DNA of 20,133 nucleotides from a virus. Both the position numbers and the translations under genes were made by a program. Under the pieces are notes generated by a model, which made no database searches, had not been told where the DNA came from, and saw only the letters and a list, made by a program, of their open reading frames with translations. Each line of letters begins with the position of its first letter. The stretch's first letter is position 1. The DNA is taken from positions 1-20,133 of IMG/VR virus record IMGVR_UViG_3300010158_000401. One strand, 5' to 3'. This document shows, one piece after another, positions 6,711 to 14,158 of the stretch.

Positions 6711-8327
6711 ATGAGTATGCGCTACAAAGGCAGTGTCTTATCGGCAACTGCCCCCGCAACAACTACATCTTATGGCGTCTGGACGCTTCAGCAACAGATG
6801 CAAGCAACTGGAAACGGTGTCTGGCCCACAACTCCTGGCGCACCTACAAGCGTCAGTGCCACCGCTGGCAGTTCATCCGCTATCGTAACTTTTGTAGCAC
6901 CATCTAGTGCTGGGTATCCAGCACCAATTACTGGATATCAGGCAACTTCAACTCCTGGCAGTTTTGTTGCCACCGGATCAGCATCGCCTTTGACTGTAAC
7001 AGGATTAACCAACGGCACAAGCTACACCATTGCCGTACAAGCCCTTAATGCCTCTGGGTACGGTGCCGCTGGCACAAGTAACAGTGTCACACCAATTAAC
7101 CCATACTTTTTAGGTATTTTGCTGCCCGCATCTGGGGATTACTACTTACAATCAAACGCAGCCGTTGCGGCAACATCCACTGGATTTTTTGTTAGTGGCG
7201 GTGATACAAGTGGTGGGCGTATTCAAAAAATAAATAATAGTAAAACAATTGCATTTCAAAATTTTGTAACAGTTTCTGGTTCTTCAACATATTTTGTAAC
7301 GGTAACTGTTCCTTCCTCTGGGAATATTTACGTTGGCGGGTATAACGACGGAAGTTCTGGCGGTCCTTGGATTACAAAAATGGACAGCGGGGGGTCAGTA
7401 ACATGGTCAACAGGAACTCCATATTTAGCATACATTTCGGTCGCCATAACAACAGACACATCTGAAAATGTTTATTATGTAGGTAATAAAAACACGGGTG
7501 ATTATGACAGCGCAAATAGAATTGCAATTGCCAGCTTAACTTCTTCGGGATCAAATAGATGGAACACTCATTTTGGTTCTGGGCAATCATTCCAAGCTGC
7601 TGGTGTTAGTACTTACAGCACGTCAGTTTATGTCACTGGAACCGTGTATCAAACAGGAATTTACCAGTCTGCTGGTGTTTTAATAAAAGTGGCACAAAGC
7701 AATGGTGCGCTTGAGTTTGAAAAGAAATACTCCGATGATACTAATTTCTGGAGCTTGGCTCAAAGTGCGTCCACTGGTAATTGTTATATTGGAGCAACAA
7801 GCAACACTGGCAGAAGTTCAGTAATAAAAACTGATTCTAGTGGAACTAAGCAATGGAGTGACAATATAAACGTAGGCTATACCAATACTAAAGTGGCTAT
7901 TGATAGCAGTGAGAATTTATATTCACTTAGACGGGGAAATATTAATAGCAAAACGCTAGTTATATGCAAACACAATTCATCTGGCACTATTCAATGGCAA
8001 CGTAATTTAACATTGGCTTATGACATCACTGGAGGTCAAAGTATAGCCGTAACAGCGGACGGGAAAATTTTTGTTGCAACACAGATGCAACAAACTGGTC
8101 CAACTCAATATTATCCGTTTATTGCGTTACTTAACTCAGATGGTTCAGGCACTGGCACGTATACACTCAATGGTCAGACTTACACTTACACCGCCTCCTC
8201 TTACACCACAAGTTCAGATAGCGGCTCATTTGCTGCCAGCACTTATGGCATAACAAGTCAAGGTAGAAGCGTAAATTCTTTAACAACCTCATCAGCAACA
8301 GATAATCTTTCACTGATCACAACATGA
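6711..8327 (+). CDS. Tail fibre with N-terminal anchor, FN3 domain and propeller-like repeats
   Basis: A 538-aa protein in three parts. Residues 1-38 (MSMRYKGSVLSATAP ... GVWTLQQQ ... GVWP) form an N-terminal motif also found in the 666-aa protein downstream, presumably the virion attachment end. Residues about 40-129 fit a fibronectin type III domain (PGAPTSVSATAG, YQATSTPG, LTVTGLTNGTSYTIAVQALNASG). Residues about 132-460 contain repeats of the form GNIYVGGYN, ENVYYVGNKN, STGNCYIGATS, SENLYSLRRG and ADGKIFVATQ, each before a lysine-bearing or tryptophan-bearing strand. This is the spacing expected of a beta-propeller (SBBP / PQQ-like). The final 80 residues are Ser/Thr/Tyr-rich. AAAGG precedes the ATG and the stop overlaps the next start (ATGA). 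A host-receptor or polysaccharide-binding role is inferred. Confidence 0.8.
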   Translation: MSMRYKGSVLSATAPATTTSYGVWTLQQQMQATGNGVWPTTPGAPTSVSATAGSSSAIVTFVAPSSAGYPAPITGYQATSTPGSFVATGSASPLTVTGLTNGTSYTIAVQALNASGYGAAGTSNSVTPINPYFLGILLPASGDYYLQSNAAVAATSTGFFVSGGDTSGGRIQKINNSKTIAFQNFVTVSGSSTYFVTVTVPSSGNIYVGGYNDGSSGGPWITKMDSGGSVTWSTGTPYLAYISVAITTDTSENVYYVGNKNTGDYDSANRIAIASLTSSGSNRWNTHFGSGQSFQAAGVSTYSTSVYVTGTVYQTGIYQSAGVLIKVAQSNGALEFEKKYSDDTNFWSLAQSASTGNCYIGATSNTGRSSVIKTDSSGTKQWSDNINVGYTNTKVAIDSSENLYSLRRGNINSKTLVICKHNSSGTIQWQRNLTLAYDITGGQSIAVTADGKIFVATQMQQTGPTQYYPFIALLNSDGSGTGTYTLNGQTYTYTASSYTTSSDSGSFAASTYGITSQGRSVNSLTTSSATDNLSLITT

Positions 8328-8596
8328 CCATATATATTAAATTATCCACGGGCGAGTACCCCCGCCATCAAGGCGATGTGCGACTAGAGTACCCAGACAT
8401 GGGCGATGTATTTGTGTTGCCAGAAACTTATGCCCACGTACAAAGAACACCAGAACCCGAGGTTACGGATACGCAAAGAGCCGTAGAAACCCCGCCTATT
8501 GAAATTGACGGGCAGTGGGTTATGCAGTGGCTAGTACGTGACGCAACGCAAGAAGAGTTAAATTTTGCCACCGAACAAAACGAGAATAGACAATGA
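8324..8596 (+). CDS. Tail-fibre assembly chaperone-like small protein (first cassette)
   Basis: A 90-aa protein. It begins MTIYIKLSTGEYPRHQGDVRL and continues with an acidic, proline-rich middle and a C-terminal INGQW-like IDGQWVMQWLVRDATQEEL. This layout (short strand, STGEYP, then WVMQW...T.EE) recalls small tail-fibre assembly and tail-assembly chaperones encoded just after fibre genes. The ATG overlaps the stop of the 538-aa fibre and the stop overlaps the ATG of the 666-aa fibre, so translation is likely coupled to both. No strong Shine-Dalgarno is visible, consistent with re-initiation. It probably assists folding or attachment of a neighbouring fibre. The chaperone call is by similarity of pattern and position. 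Confidence 0.7.
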   Translation: MTIYIKLSTGEYPRHQGDVRLEYPDMGDVFVLPETYAHVQRTPEPEVTDTQRAVETPPIEIDGQWVMQWLVRDATQEELNFATEQNENRQ

Positions 8597-10593
8597 GTGA
8601 ACGTTACCCTGGCGGAATAATTTCTAAAAACCCTGTTGTACCAAGTGGTCCATACCAAACAAGCACAGCATCTGGCACTTGGACACTAGATCAGCAAGCC
8701 TATTGGAAAGCACAAAACAACTGGCCCACTACTGGCAATGAACAGCTATATGTAGAAGATGTATTTTCTACTTGGTTATATACAGGTAACGGCACTACAC
8801 AAACTATTACCAATAGCATTGACTTGGCTACTTATGGTGGGTTGGTTTGGCAAAAAGATAGAGTATCTGCGGGTCAGAGCCATATTTTATGCGACACAGC
8901 AAGGGGAGTAAATTCCTTTTTAAGGTCAGATCTTACTTCTGCCGCCGGAAATAATGGTGGTACAGATGCGGTTTATGCCTTTAACAGCAATGGCTTTTCT
9001 ACTGGCACAGTAAATGGTACGAGCATAAATTTATCTGGTGATGCTACTGTTGCTTGGACATTCCGTAAACAACCTAAGTTTTTTGATATAGTTACTTGGT
9101 CTGGAAATGACACGGCAGGAAGAACAATTAGCCATTCATTAGGCTCTGTACCTGGAATGATTATTGTTAAAGCAACTTCAAGAACATCTGGTTGGACTGT
9201 ATATCATCGCTCTACTGGTGCTACACAATATTTAAATTTAAATACTACGGCAGCGGCAGGAACAACTAATATTTATTGGAACGATACAGCGCCAACAAGT
9301 ACAGTATTTACTGTAGGAAATTCGGCAGCGGTAAATGGTTCAGGTGAAACCTATGTAGCCTACCTATTTGCCCATGATGCTGGTGGCTTTGGCACAACAG
9401 GAACAGATAATGTAATTAGTTGTAGTGGGTTTACTTCTGATGGTAGTGGTAATGCTACAGTAAATCTTGGTTATGAACCACAATATGTAATGTATAAAAG
9501 GTCAAGTGGAACTTCTGATTGGCTTGTATTCGATGTAATGCGTGGTATGAGTTTAACAAGCGGAGCAAAATTAAATCCAAATACTGCAACAGCAGAAGCA
9601 TCAAATTTATCAATCATTCCAACAGCAACAGGATTTAATCTTGTTAACTATTTTGCTAGTTCAGATTACATTTATATGGCAATCCGTAGACCAATGAAAG
9701 TGCCTACAGATGCTACTACTGTGTTTAAGCCTGTTGTACAAGGATTTGATGGTTTTGTAAATACTGGATTTGTTACGGATTTAATATTTGGAAATCAATA
9801 TATAGGCAGCAACAATTGGAGATGGGTAGACCGCTTACGTGGTCAAGATAGAACATTATTTTCTAATCTTACTAGCTCTGAAGGTATAGAACCTTATTGG
9901 AAATTAGATTACAACACAGGTGTTAATTTAACCTATGGTGGAACAATACCAAATTGGGTTTGGAGTAATTTCCGCAGAGCACCAGGATTCTTTGATACTG
10001 TTTGTTACACAGGAACAGGAAGTGCAACAACACAAGCACATAACCTCGGAGTAGTTCCTGAGTTAATGATTTTTAAAAAACGAAGTGGCGCTTCAAATTG
10101 GTCGGTTTATTCAAAATCATTAAGTGCTACTGACCTTTTATATTTAAGTTACACAAACGGCGCGAGTACAGACACAAGTGTTTGGAATAGTACAGCACCA
10201 ACATCTTCTGTTTTTTCTGTTGGAACTAGTGGCGGTGTAAATACTTCTGGAGGTACTTATGTAGCTTACCTATTTGCCACTTGTGCTGGAGTATCTAAAG
10301 TTGGCACTTATACAGGCAACGGAACTACACAAGCTATTTCATGTGGATTTACTGGTGGAGCTAGATTTGTATTAATTAAGCGTACTGATGCTGCTGGTGA
10401 TTGGTATGTTTACAATACCGCTAGAGGAATGACTACACTTACAGACCCATATTTATTGTTAAATACTGGAGATGCAGAAGTCGCTACTTTAGGCTCTGTA
10501 ACAACAACCGCTGGTGGCTTTACTCTTAACGCCGCAATACTTGCCGCAATTAATACAAACGGCGCTTCTTACATATTTTTAGCAATAGCTTAA
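8593..10593 (+). CDS. Large tail fibre/adhesin with duplicated beta-domain block
   Basis: A 666-aa protein. Residues 1-50 (MSERYPGGIIS ... GTWTLDQQ ... NWPTT) repeat the anchor motif of the 538-aa fibre. The rest is a roughly 300-residue block present about twice. Key landmarks are YTGNGTTQ at about 62 and 572, FFD[IT]V at about 162 and 466, followed each time by a lectin-like HSLGSVPGMIIVK / HNLGVVPELMIFK strand, APTS[TS]VF, and TYVAYLFA. The second block ends the protein at FLAIA. The pattern agrees with phage proteins annotated as DUF7483-type, laminin-G-like sandwiches, as I recall them. The start overlaps the preceding stop (ATGA). Role: probable receptor-binding fibre. Confidence 0.8.
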   Translation: MSERYPGGIISKNPVVPSGPYQTSTASGTWTLDQQAYWKAQNNWPTTGNEQLYVEDVFSTWLYTGNGTTQTITNSIDLATYGGLVWQKDRVSAGQSHILCDTARGVNSFLRSDLTSAAGNNGGTDAVYAFNSNGFSTGTVNGTSINLSGDATVAWTFRKQPKFFDIVTWSGNDTAGRTISHSLGSVPGMIIVKATSRTSGWTVYHRSTGATQYLNLNTTAAAGTTNIYWNDTAPTSTVFTVGNSAAVNGSGETYVAYLFAHDAGGFGTTGTDNVISCSGFTSDGSGNATVNLGYEPQYVMYKRSSGTSDWLVFDVMRGMSLTSGAKLNPNTATAEASNLSIIPTATGFNLVNYFASSDYIYMAIRRPMKVPTDATTVFKPVVQGFDGFVNTGFVTDLIFGNQYIGSNNWRWVDRLRGQDRTLFSNLTSSEGIEPYWKLDYNTGVNLTYGGTIPNWVWSNFRRAPGFFDTVCYTGTGSATTQAHNLGVVPELMIFKKRSGASNWSVYSKSLSATDLLYLSYTNGASTDTSVWNSTAPTSSVFSVGTSGGVNTSGGTYVAYLFATCAGVSKVGTYTGNGTTQAISCGFTGGARFVLIKRTDAAGDWYVYNTARGMTTLTDPYLLLNTGDAEVATLGSVTTTAGGFTLNAAILAAINTNGASYIFLAIA

Positions 10594-10603
10594 AGGAAAA
10601 ATC

Positions 10604-11110
10604 ATGGGATACAGAATTAAATCAACAGGCGAGTATGCGGCAACAGACTTTGCGCTTTACTCACTTTTTAAAAACGAGCTGGCAAATAACACGCCTATCA
10701 CGCCAGACGCTTTGCAAACCCTAGGTATTGACGTTGTCCTCGAGGGACCACAAGCCACAGGCGGCACAGTCTACCAGTACAGTATGTTTAACGGTTTAGA
10801 GCAAATTGATGGCACTTGGTACACTAAGTACACACTGGGTCCTGTCTTTACCGACACACCTGCTACAGATGATAGCCCAGCTAAGACAGCAGCCGAAAAC
10901 GAAGCAGCTTACAAAGCAATCAAAGATGCTGAACGGGCTCAAAACGTGCGTAACCAACGCAATGAACTGCTTAAAGATTCTGACTGGACACAGATAGCTG
11001 ATTCCCCTGTTAATAAAGAAGATTGGGCGGCTTATCGTCAATCCTTACGCAATTTGCCTAGCGCAGAAGGTTTTCCTTGGACAGTTACTTTTCCTAGCAA
11101 ACCAGCATGA
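10604..11110 (+). CDS. Tail assembly chaperone-like protein (second cassette)
   Basis: A 168-aa protein. The N-terminus (MGYRIKSTGEYAATDFALYS) and a central WYTKYTLGPVFTD lead into a charged helix (residues about 95-125, AAYKAIKDAERAQNVRNQRNE). The C-terminal part (RNELLKDSDWTQIADSPV, then AAYRQSLRNLPSAEGFPW and FPSKPA) matches the typical phage tail assembly chaperone (Phage_tail_APC-type) signature: a NxxL...TDW...W..YRQ.LR.LP...FPW...P. AAAGGA lies seven bases before the ATG. It closes the second fibre/chaperone pair and its stop overlaps the next ATG. Its likely partner is the 666-aa fibre just upstream. The family call is by eye but the signature is clear. Confidence 0.8.
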   Translation: MGYRIKSTGEYAATDFALYSLFKNELANNTPITPDALQTLGIDVVLEGPQATGGTVYQYSMFNGLEQIDGTWYTKYTLGPVFTDTPATDDSPAKTAAENEAAYKAIKDAERAQNVRNQRNELLKDSDWTQIADSPVNKEDWAAYRQSLRNLPSAEGFPWTVTFPSKPA

Positions 11111-11262
11111 AAAATATTCCACTATCAATAGCACTTATCAACAGCATTCTTGGTTATTTAGGTAAGCAACCATATGAAGAAACATTTCAGTTGATTGCTG
11201 CAATTCAAGAAGAAGCTAAGAACCAGACTAAAGATCAACCAATTGACTTAGCAAGCGAATGA
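11107..11262 (+). CDS. 51-aa small protein at the head of the lysis block
   Basis: A complete 51-codon frame, easily missed because of its length: MKNIPLSIALINSILGY at the start, then QPYEETFQLIAAIQEEAKN and an acidic end IDLASE. The ATG overlaps the previous stop (11107-11110) and the stop overlaps the next ATG (11259-11262), so both junctions are ATGA, which argues strongly that it is real. The first 17 residues are hydrophobic but interrupted, so an amphipathic helix is more likely than a membrane span. The pattern NxxLxYLGxxPYxExFxLIxxIQ is one I recall from other phage small proteins of unknown role. It may be a lysis accessory or a minor structural protein. Confidence 0.75.
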   Translation: MKNIPLSIALINSILGYLGKQPYEETFQLIAAIQEEAKNQTKDQPIDLASE

Positions 11263-11474
11263 ATATGTCTTTTGAAATTGACCCAGTTAAATACGGACAG
11301 CTTTGGGAAAAAGTTGATCAGTTAACCGCCAAAGTAGACAAGCTAGAAGAAGGCATGGAAGAGCTTTTAGCTTTAGCCAATAAAGGCAGAGGCGGTTTCT
11401 GGGCTGGCATGGTTATTGTGTCTGCTTTATCCACAATAGTCGGTTATATAAGTCACTACTTTTCATCAAAATGA
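11259..11474 (+). CDS. Holin candidate: coiled coil plus one membrane segment
   Basis: A 71-aa protein. Residues about 13-40 (GQLWEKVDQLTAKVDKLEEG) form a heptad-like amphipathic helix. Residues about 46-67 (FWAGMVIVSALSTIVGYISHYF) form a single transmembrane helix, and a short SSK tail follows. The layout matches small phage membrane proteins often labelled holin or holin accessory. It sits between a 51-aa gene and a second membrane protein, and both borders are ATGA overlaps. A second in-frame ATG occurs two codons later (11265) and cannot be excluded as the start. It may be a holin, a pinholin-like helper or an antiholin; membrane location is inferred from hydrophobicity only. Confidence 0.7.
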   Translation: MNMSFEIDPVKYGQLWEKVDQLTAKVDKLEEGMEELLALANKGRGGFWAGMVIVSALSTIVGYISHYFSSK

Positions 11475-11839
11475 TCTTAGAAACTATTATCGGTGCTTTA
11501 GTACCTGTTGGCATAGACGGAATTAAAAGTCTTATTGGCATGGTGACAGGCGGCGTTAAGCCTATTTCTGTTGATGAACAAATTAAACTAGACCAAAATG
11601 AAGTAAATAAGCTACAAGCTATCGCAGCATTAGACAATCCTTATGGCACACCTAGTCAATGGGTTATTGATTTAAGAGCTTCTAGCCGCTACTTAGGCGC
11701 TTTATTTGTGATTGTTGTAGGTATTGGTACATTGTTCTTGTCTGTCACTCCTGAAATACAAAGAATCGGTGTTGAAGCAGCAAACATTGCTTTTGGGTTT
11801 TTATTTGGCACTCGGATTATGGCTAATCTTAAAAAATGA
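11471..11839 (+). CDS. Holin candidate with three hydrophobic segments (3TM-type)
   Basis: A 122-aa protein. Hydrophobic stretches lie at about 3-27 (ETIIGALVPVGIDGIKSLIG, amphipathic), 74-92 (YLGALFVIVVGIGTLFLSV) and 98-119 (IGVEAANIAFGFLFGTRIMA). A charged loop (PISVDEQIKLDQNEVNKLQ) separates the first two, and WVIDLRASSRYLG comes just before the second. That arrangement resembles the 'holin of 3TMs' family of gene-transfer agents and phages. It is followed directly by the M15 endolysin with an ATGA overlap, which supports a role in releasing the endolysin through the inner membrane. Together with the preceding one-helix protein it may form a two-component holin system. The family call is by topology and context. 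Confidence 0.75.
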   Translation: MILETIIGALVPVGIDGIKSLIGMVTGGVKPISVDEQIKLDQNEVNKLQAIAALDNPYGTPSQWVIDLRASSRYLGALFVIVVGIGTLFLSVTPEIQRIGVEAANIAFGFLFGTRIMANLKK

Positions 11840-12264
11840 AACTGACTGATCACTTTACTCTTGAAGAACTAACTTATACTGACCATCGAGAGTTAAGTAA
11901 TGAGCCTAATGAATCTGAAACAGCCAATTTAGAAAGACTAGCTCTGTTTCTCGAGTTAGTAAAAGAGACTCTTGGTGGCAAACCGATCATGGTTAATAGC
12001 GCATTTCGGTCCAAAGCAGTAAATGATGCGGTAGGTTCAAAAGATAGTAGTCAGCATCGCATTGGATGTGCAGCGGATATTCGTGTTCCAGGTGTAACAC
12101 CAGATGAAGTGGTTAAAACCATCATTGCTAGTAAGATCGGATATGATCAGATTATTCGTGAGTTTGACCGATGGACACATATCAGTATTCCAAACAAATT
12201 AACTGACAACCCACGTCGTCAAGCTCTGATTATTGATAAAGCCGGTACACGGCCCTACGTATAA
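11836..12264 (+). CDS. Endolysin, M15 family zinc D,D-peptidase
   Basis: A 142-aa single-domain enzyme that would cut peptide stems of peptidoglycan at the end of infection. Residues 1-13 (MKLTDHFTLEELT) are the usual N-terminal lead of M15A peptidases, followed by SAFRS at 55-59. The zinc ligands are visible as His74 and Asp81 in SSQHRIGCAADI and His115 in WTHIS. Glu109 or Asp111 just before it is the likely catalytic base. It has no signal peptide or SAR helix, so export must rely on the holins encoded just upstream. The start overlaps the preceding stop. The length fits the minimal catalytic domain with no cell-wall-binding domain, typical of phages of Gram-negative hosts. Motif completeness makes this one of the surest calls here. 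Confidence 0.9.
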   Translation: MKLTDHFTLEELTYTDHRELSNEPNESETANLERLALFLELVKETLGGKPIMVNSAFRSKAVNDAVGSKDSSQHRIGCAADIRVPGVTPDEVVKTIIASKIGYDQIIREFDRWTHISIPNKLTDNPRRQALIIDKAGTRPYV

Positions 12265-12293
12265 TATAAAATGGCAAATAAAAGGGTTACCAA
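12260..12293 (+). promoter_or_regulatory. Gap before the adaptor gene with TATAAT and a mini-frame
   Basis: TATAAT at 12260-12265 overlaps the endolysin stop. The nearest -35-like TTGATA (12233-12238) is 21 bases away, too far for a good sigma70 promoter. From 12271, ATGGCAAATAAAAGG begins an 8-codon frame (MANKRVTK) whose TGA overlaps the ATG at 12294, and its AAAGGG is the probable ribosome site. It may be a promoter remnant or a trace of a lost MAN-starting gene. Confidence 0.3.
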
Positions 12294-12926
12294 ATGACCG
12301 TTTCTTTCGTACTTACGTATGACTCGCTGACAACGACTGTGTTGCAGTATTTAGAGCGCAACGATCCAGCAACTGTTAATCAGATACCTACTTTCATTAC
12401 TATGTGCGAGTTTGAAATTGCACAGCAGATCAAGACTTTAGGTCAAATGCAAGTTGTTGAAAGTACTATGCTAGCAGGCAATCCGGTTATACAGAAACCT
12501 GCTAGATGGCGTAAGACGGTATCATTTAATGTGGTTGTAGATGGGTCACGAGAGCCGGTCTATTTACGGAAATATGAATACATTAAAGCCTATGCTCCGA
12601 ATGCTTCAGTGACCGGGCAGCCCCTTTACTACGGGGATTATGACTATGAGCATTGGTTAGTTGGGCCAACGCCTGATAAAAATTACAATTTTGAAGTTTT
12701 ATTTTATGAGCGTATTGCTCCTTTGTCTTCTGAAAACCAAACAAATTGGCTGACTCAGTATGCTCCAAATGCAATGCTATTTGGTACACTGTTACAAGCT
12801 ATGCCATTCTTAAAGAATGATCAACGAGTTATATTCCAACAAAAATATGATCAAGCTATGGCAATGCTGAAGACAGAAGACGTTACTCGCATTGGCGATC
12901 GCCAAGCAATTGCTATTGAAAGCTAA
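12294..12926 (+). CDS. SU10-type head-tail adaptor protein
   Basis: A 210-aa protein. The N-terminal helical region (LTYDSLTTTVLQYLERND, then IPTFITMCEFEIAQQIKTLG, residues 7-48), the central PARWRKTVSFNV and YLRKYEYIKAYAP, and YYGDYDYEHWLVGPTPD (about 107-123) form the pattern I recall for SU10-type / phage adaptor proteins that sit between portal and nozzle. The C-terminal helix carries ALLQAMPFLK-like LLQAMPFLKNDQRV and ends in a basic/acidic tail. There is no enzymatic motif. AAAGGG precedes the ATG. It lies near the gp10-like neck gene but is separated from the gp4-like gene by 9.4 kb of fibre and lysis genes, so the window seems to have two adaptor-type proteins. Role: joining head and tail, inferred. 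Confidence 0.75.
   Translation: MTVSFVLTYDSLTTTVLQYLERNDPATVNQIPTFITMCEFEIAQQIKTLGQMQVVESTMLAGNPVIQKPARWRKTVSFNVVVDGSREPVYLRKYEYIKAYAPNASVTGQPLYYGDYDYEHWLVGPTPDKNYNFEVLFYERIAPLSSENQTNWLTQYAPNAMLFGTLLQAMPFLKNDQRVIFQQKYDQAMAMLKTEDVTRIGDRQAIAIES
12892..12905. other. 14-bp perfect palindrome in the adaptor gene
   Basis: TTGGCGATCGCCAA is its own reverse complement and lies about 20 bases before the adaptor gene stop. It includes GCGATCGC, the core of the HIP1 sequence common in cyanobacterial genomes, but I find no other copy here. A coding coincidence is likely. Confidence 0.5.
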
Positions 12927-12928
12927 TT

Positions 12929-14158
12929 ATGACATCTTATGTAAACCCATTCACAGGTCAAACAATTCAACCAAGTCAAGTTGGCTATGAAAAGCTAACA
13001 ATTAGTACAGACACCATTCTTCAATGGCCTGTTAACGGTAACACAAATGATGTAGTTGCTAACATTATTGAAGTTACTGCAACAGTTAATACAAATCTTA
13101 AACTAATTATGCCTGCTGCTACTCAAGTATCAGTAGGCCAAAGTGTTTTAGTTAAGAACATTGGTTCATACTCATTTACAGTCACAAAAAGTGACGGTAC
13201 TACAATTATTTCAGTGGCTTCAGGTATTGCGCAATACATTTATCTTACTGACAATACAACCATACCTGGAACTTGGTCAGTAGTTCAATTTGGTGCTGGA
13301 ACAAGTTCTGCCAATGCTTCAGCTTTAGCAGGCTACGGATTAAAAGCAATTGACACTACTTTAAATCAGTCATATAATCTTGTTGCTTACTATTCCAATA
13401 CTGCTTTTACTGCCGCAAATAGAGCAGAATTTGCTGTTTGGCAAAGTGGTGTAGGTACATTTACTCTTCCGTCAGCTACAAGTGTAAGCAATAACTGGTT
13501 TATTAATATTCGTAATAATGGAACAGGCATTCTTACTATTGCTCCGGTAGGTTCTGACACTATTGACGGTGCTAGTAATAAACAGTTACAACTTACAGAG
13601 TCTTTAGTTCTTGTATCTGACGGTGCTGGAAAATTTAATTCGTTTGGTTATGGGCAATCTGCCACATTCTTTTTTACGCAATTAGCATTAGATCTTACAG
13701 GTCTTGGCCCTACTGTTACTCTTTCTTCAGCACAATCTGCCAATTTAATTCAAGAATACTTTGGAACATTAGTAGCCAATACAACTATTATATTGCCACC
13801 TACAGTTCAGTTGTATACTGTTACAAACAATACTACAGGCGCATATACTCTAAAGTTTTCAACAGGCACACTTGGCGCATCAACAGTACTTGTTGGACAA
13901 AACCAAACTTTAATTATTGTCTGTGATGGTACAAACGTCTATAATGCAAATAGTTCTGCAATTTCATCATTGCCTAGTTTAACTTTAAATCCAGGTTCTG
14001 CAGCTTCACCTTCATTAAATTTTTCAGGCAATACAACTACTGGCATATATCAACCGTCTAGTGGACAAATAGGCTTTTCATTAAACGGCACTAATAAAAT
14101 GACATTAAGCTCAACCGGATTAGCTGTTATTAACGGCATTTCTGGAGGATCATTTTGA
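12929..14158 (+). CDS. Fibre-like protein between adaptor and nozzle genes
   Basis: A 409-aa beta-rich protein. The N-terminus (TSYVNPFTGQTIQPSQVGYE, then ILQWPVNGNT and VTATVNTNLKLIMPAA, residues 2-65) is a motif I associate with phage fibre-like proteins next to neck genes. The middle has three similar strand groups ending in YIYLTDN (about 108), LVLVSDGAGKF (about 225) and LIIVCDGTNVY (about 330), each introduced by a TxT/ILPP-type strand; this suggests three related sandwich domains. Residues about 355-409 (PGSAASPSLNFSGNTTTG, IYQPSSGQIGFS) match the widespread fibre motif with GTASxPS..F.GD..TGIY. It ends in ISGGSF. The stop overlaps the TTG start of the next gene. Likely a neck appendage or fibre. 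The function is inferred. Confidence 0.75.
   Translation: MTSYVNPFTGQTIQPSQVGYEKLTISTDTILQWPVNGNTNDVVANIIEVTATVNTNLKLIMPAATQVSVGQSVLVKNIGSYSFTVTKSDGTTIISVASGIAQYIYLTDNTTIPGTWSVVQFGAGTSSANASALAGYGLKAIDTTLNQSYNLVAYYSNTAFTAANRAEFAVWQSGVGTFTLPSATSVSNNWFINIRNNGTGILTIAPVGSDTIDGASNKQLQLTESLVLVSDGAGKFNSFGYGQSATFFFTQLALDLTGLGPTVTLSSAQSANLIQEYFGTLVANTTIILPPTVQLYTVTNNTTGAYTLKFSTGTLGASTVLVGQNQTLIIVCDGTNVYNANSSAISSLPSLTLNPGSAASPSLNFSGNTTTGIYQPSSGQIGFSLNGTNKMTLSSTGLAVINGISGGSF
14144..14148 (+). promoter_or_regulatory. Ribosome binding site that sets a TTG start
   Basis: GGAGG lies six bases before TTG at 14155, inside the last codons of the 409-aa gene. With a 4-base stop/start overlap (TTGA) it supports TTG as the true start of the gp10-like gene, since the conserved IKPGIQRDGT begins only ten residues later and no ATG is available nearby. 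Confidence 0.7.

Noticed and set aside
12233-12265. Standard sigma70 promoter before the adaptor gene
   Set aside because: TTGATA and TATAAT are 21 bases apart, too far for normal spacing, so only the weaker regulatory or scar reading is kept.
12892-12905. HIP1 palindrome as evidence of a cyanobacterial host
   Set aside because: Only one copy is seen. HIP1 is informative only when frequent, and the codons here explain it.
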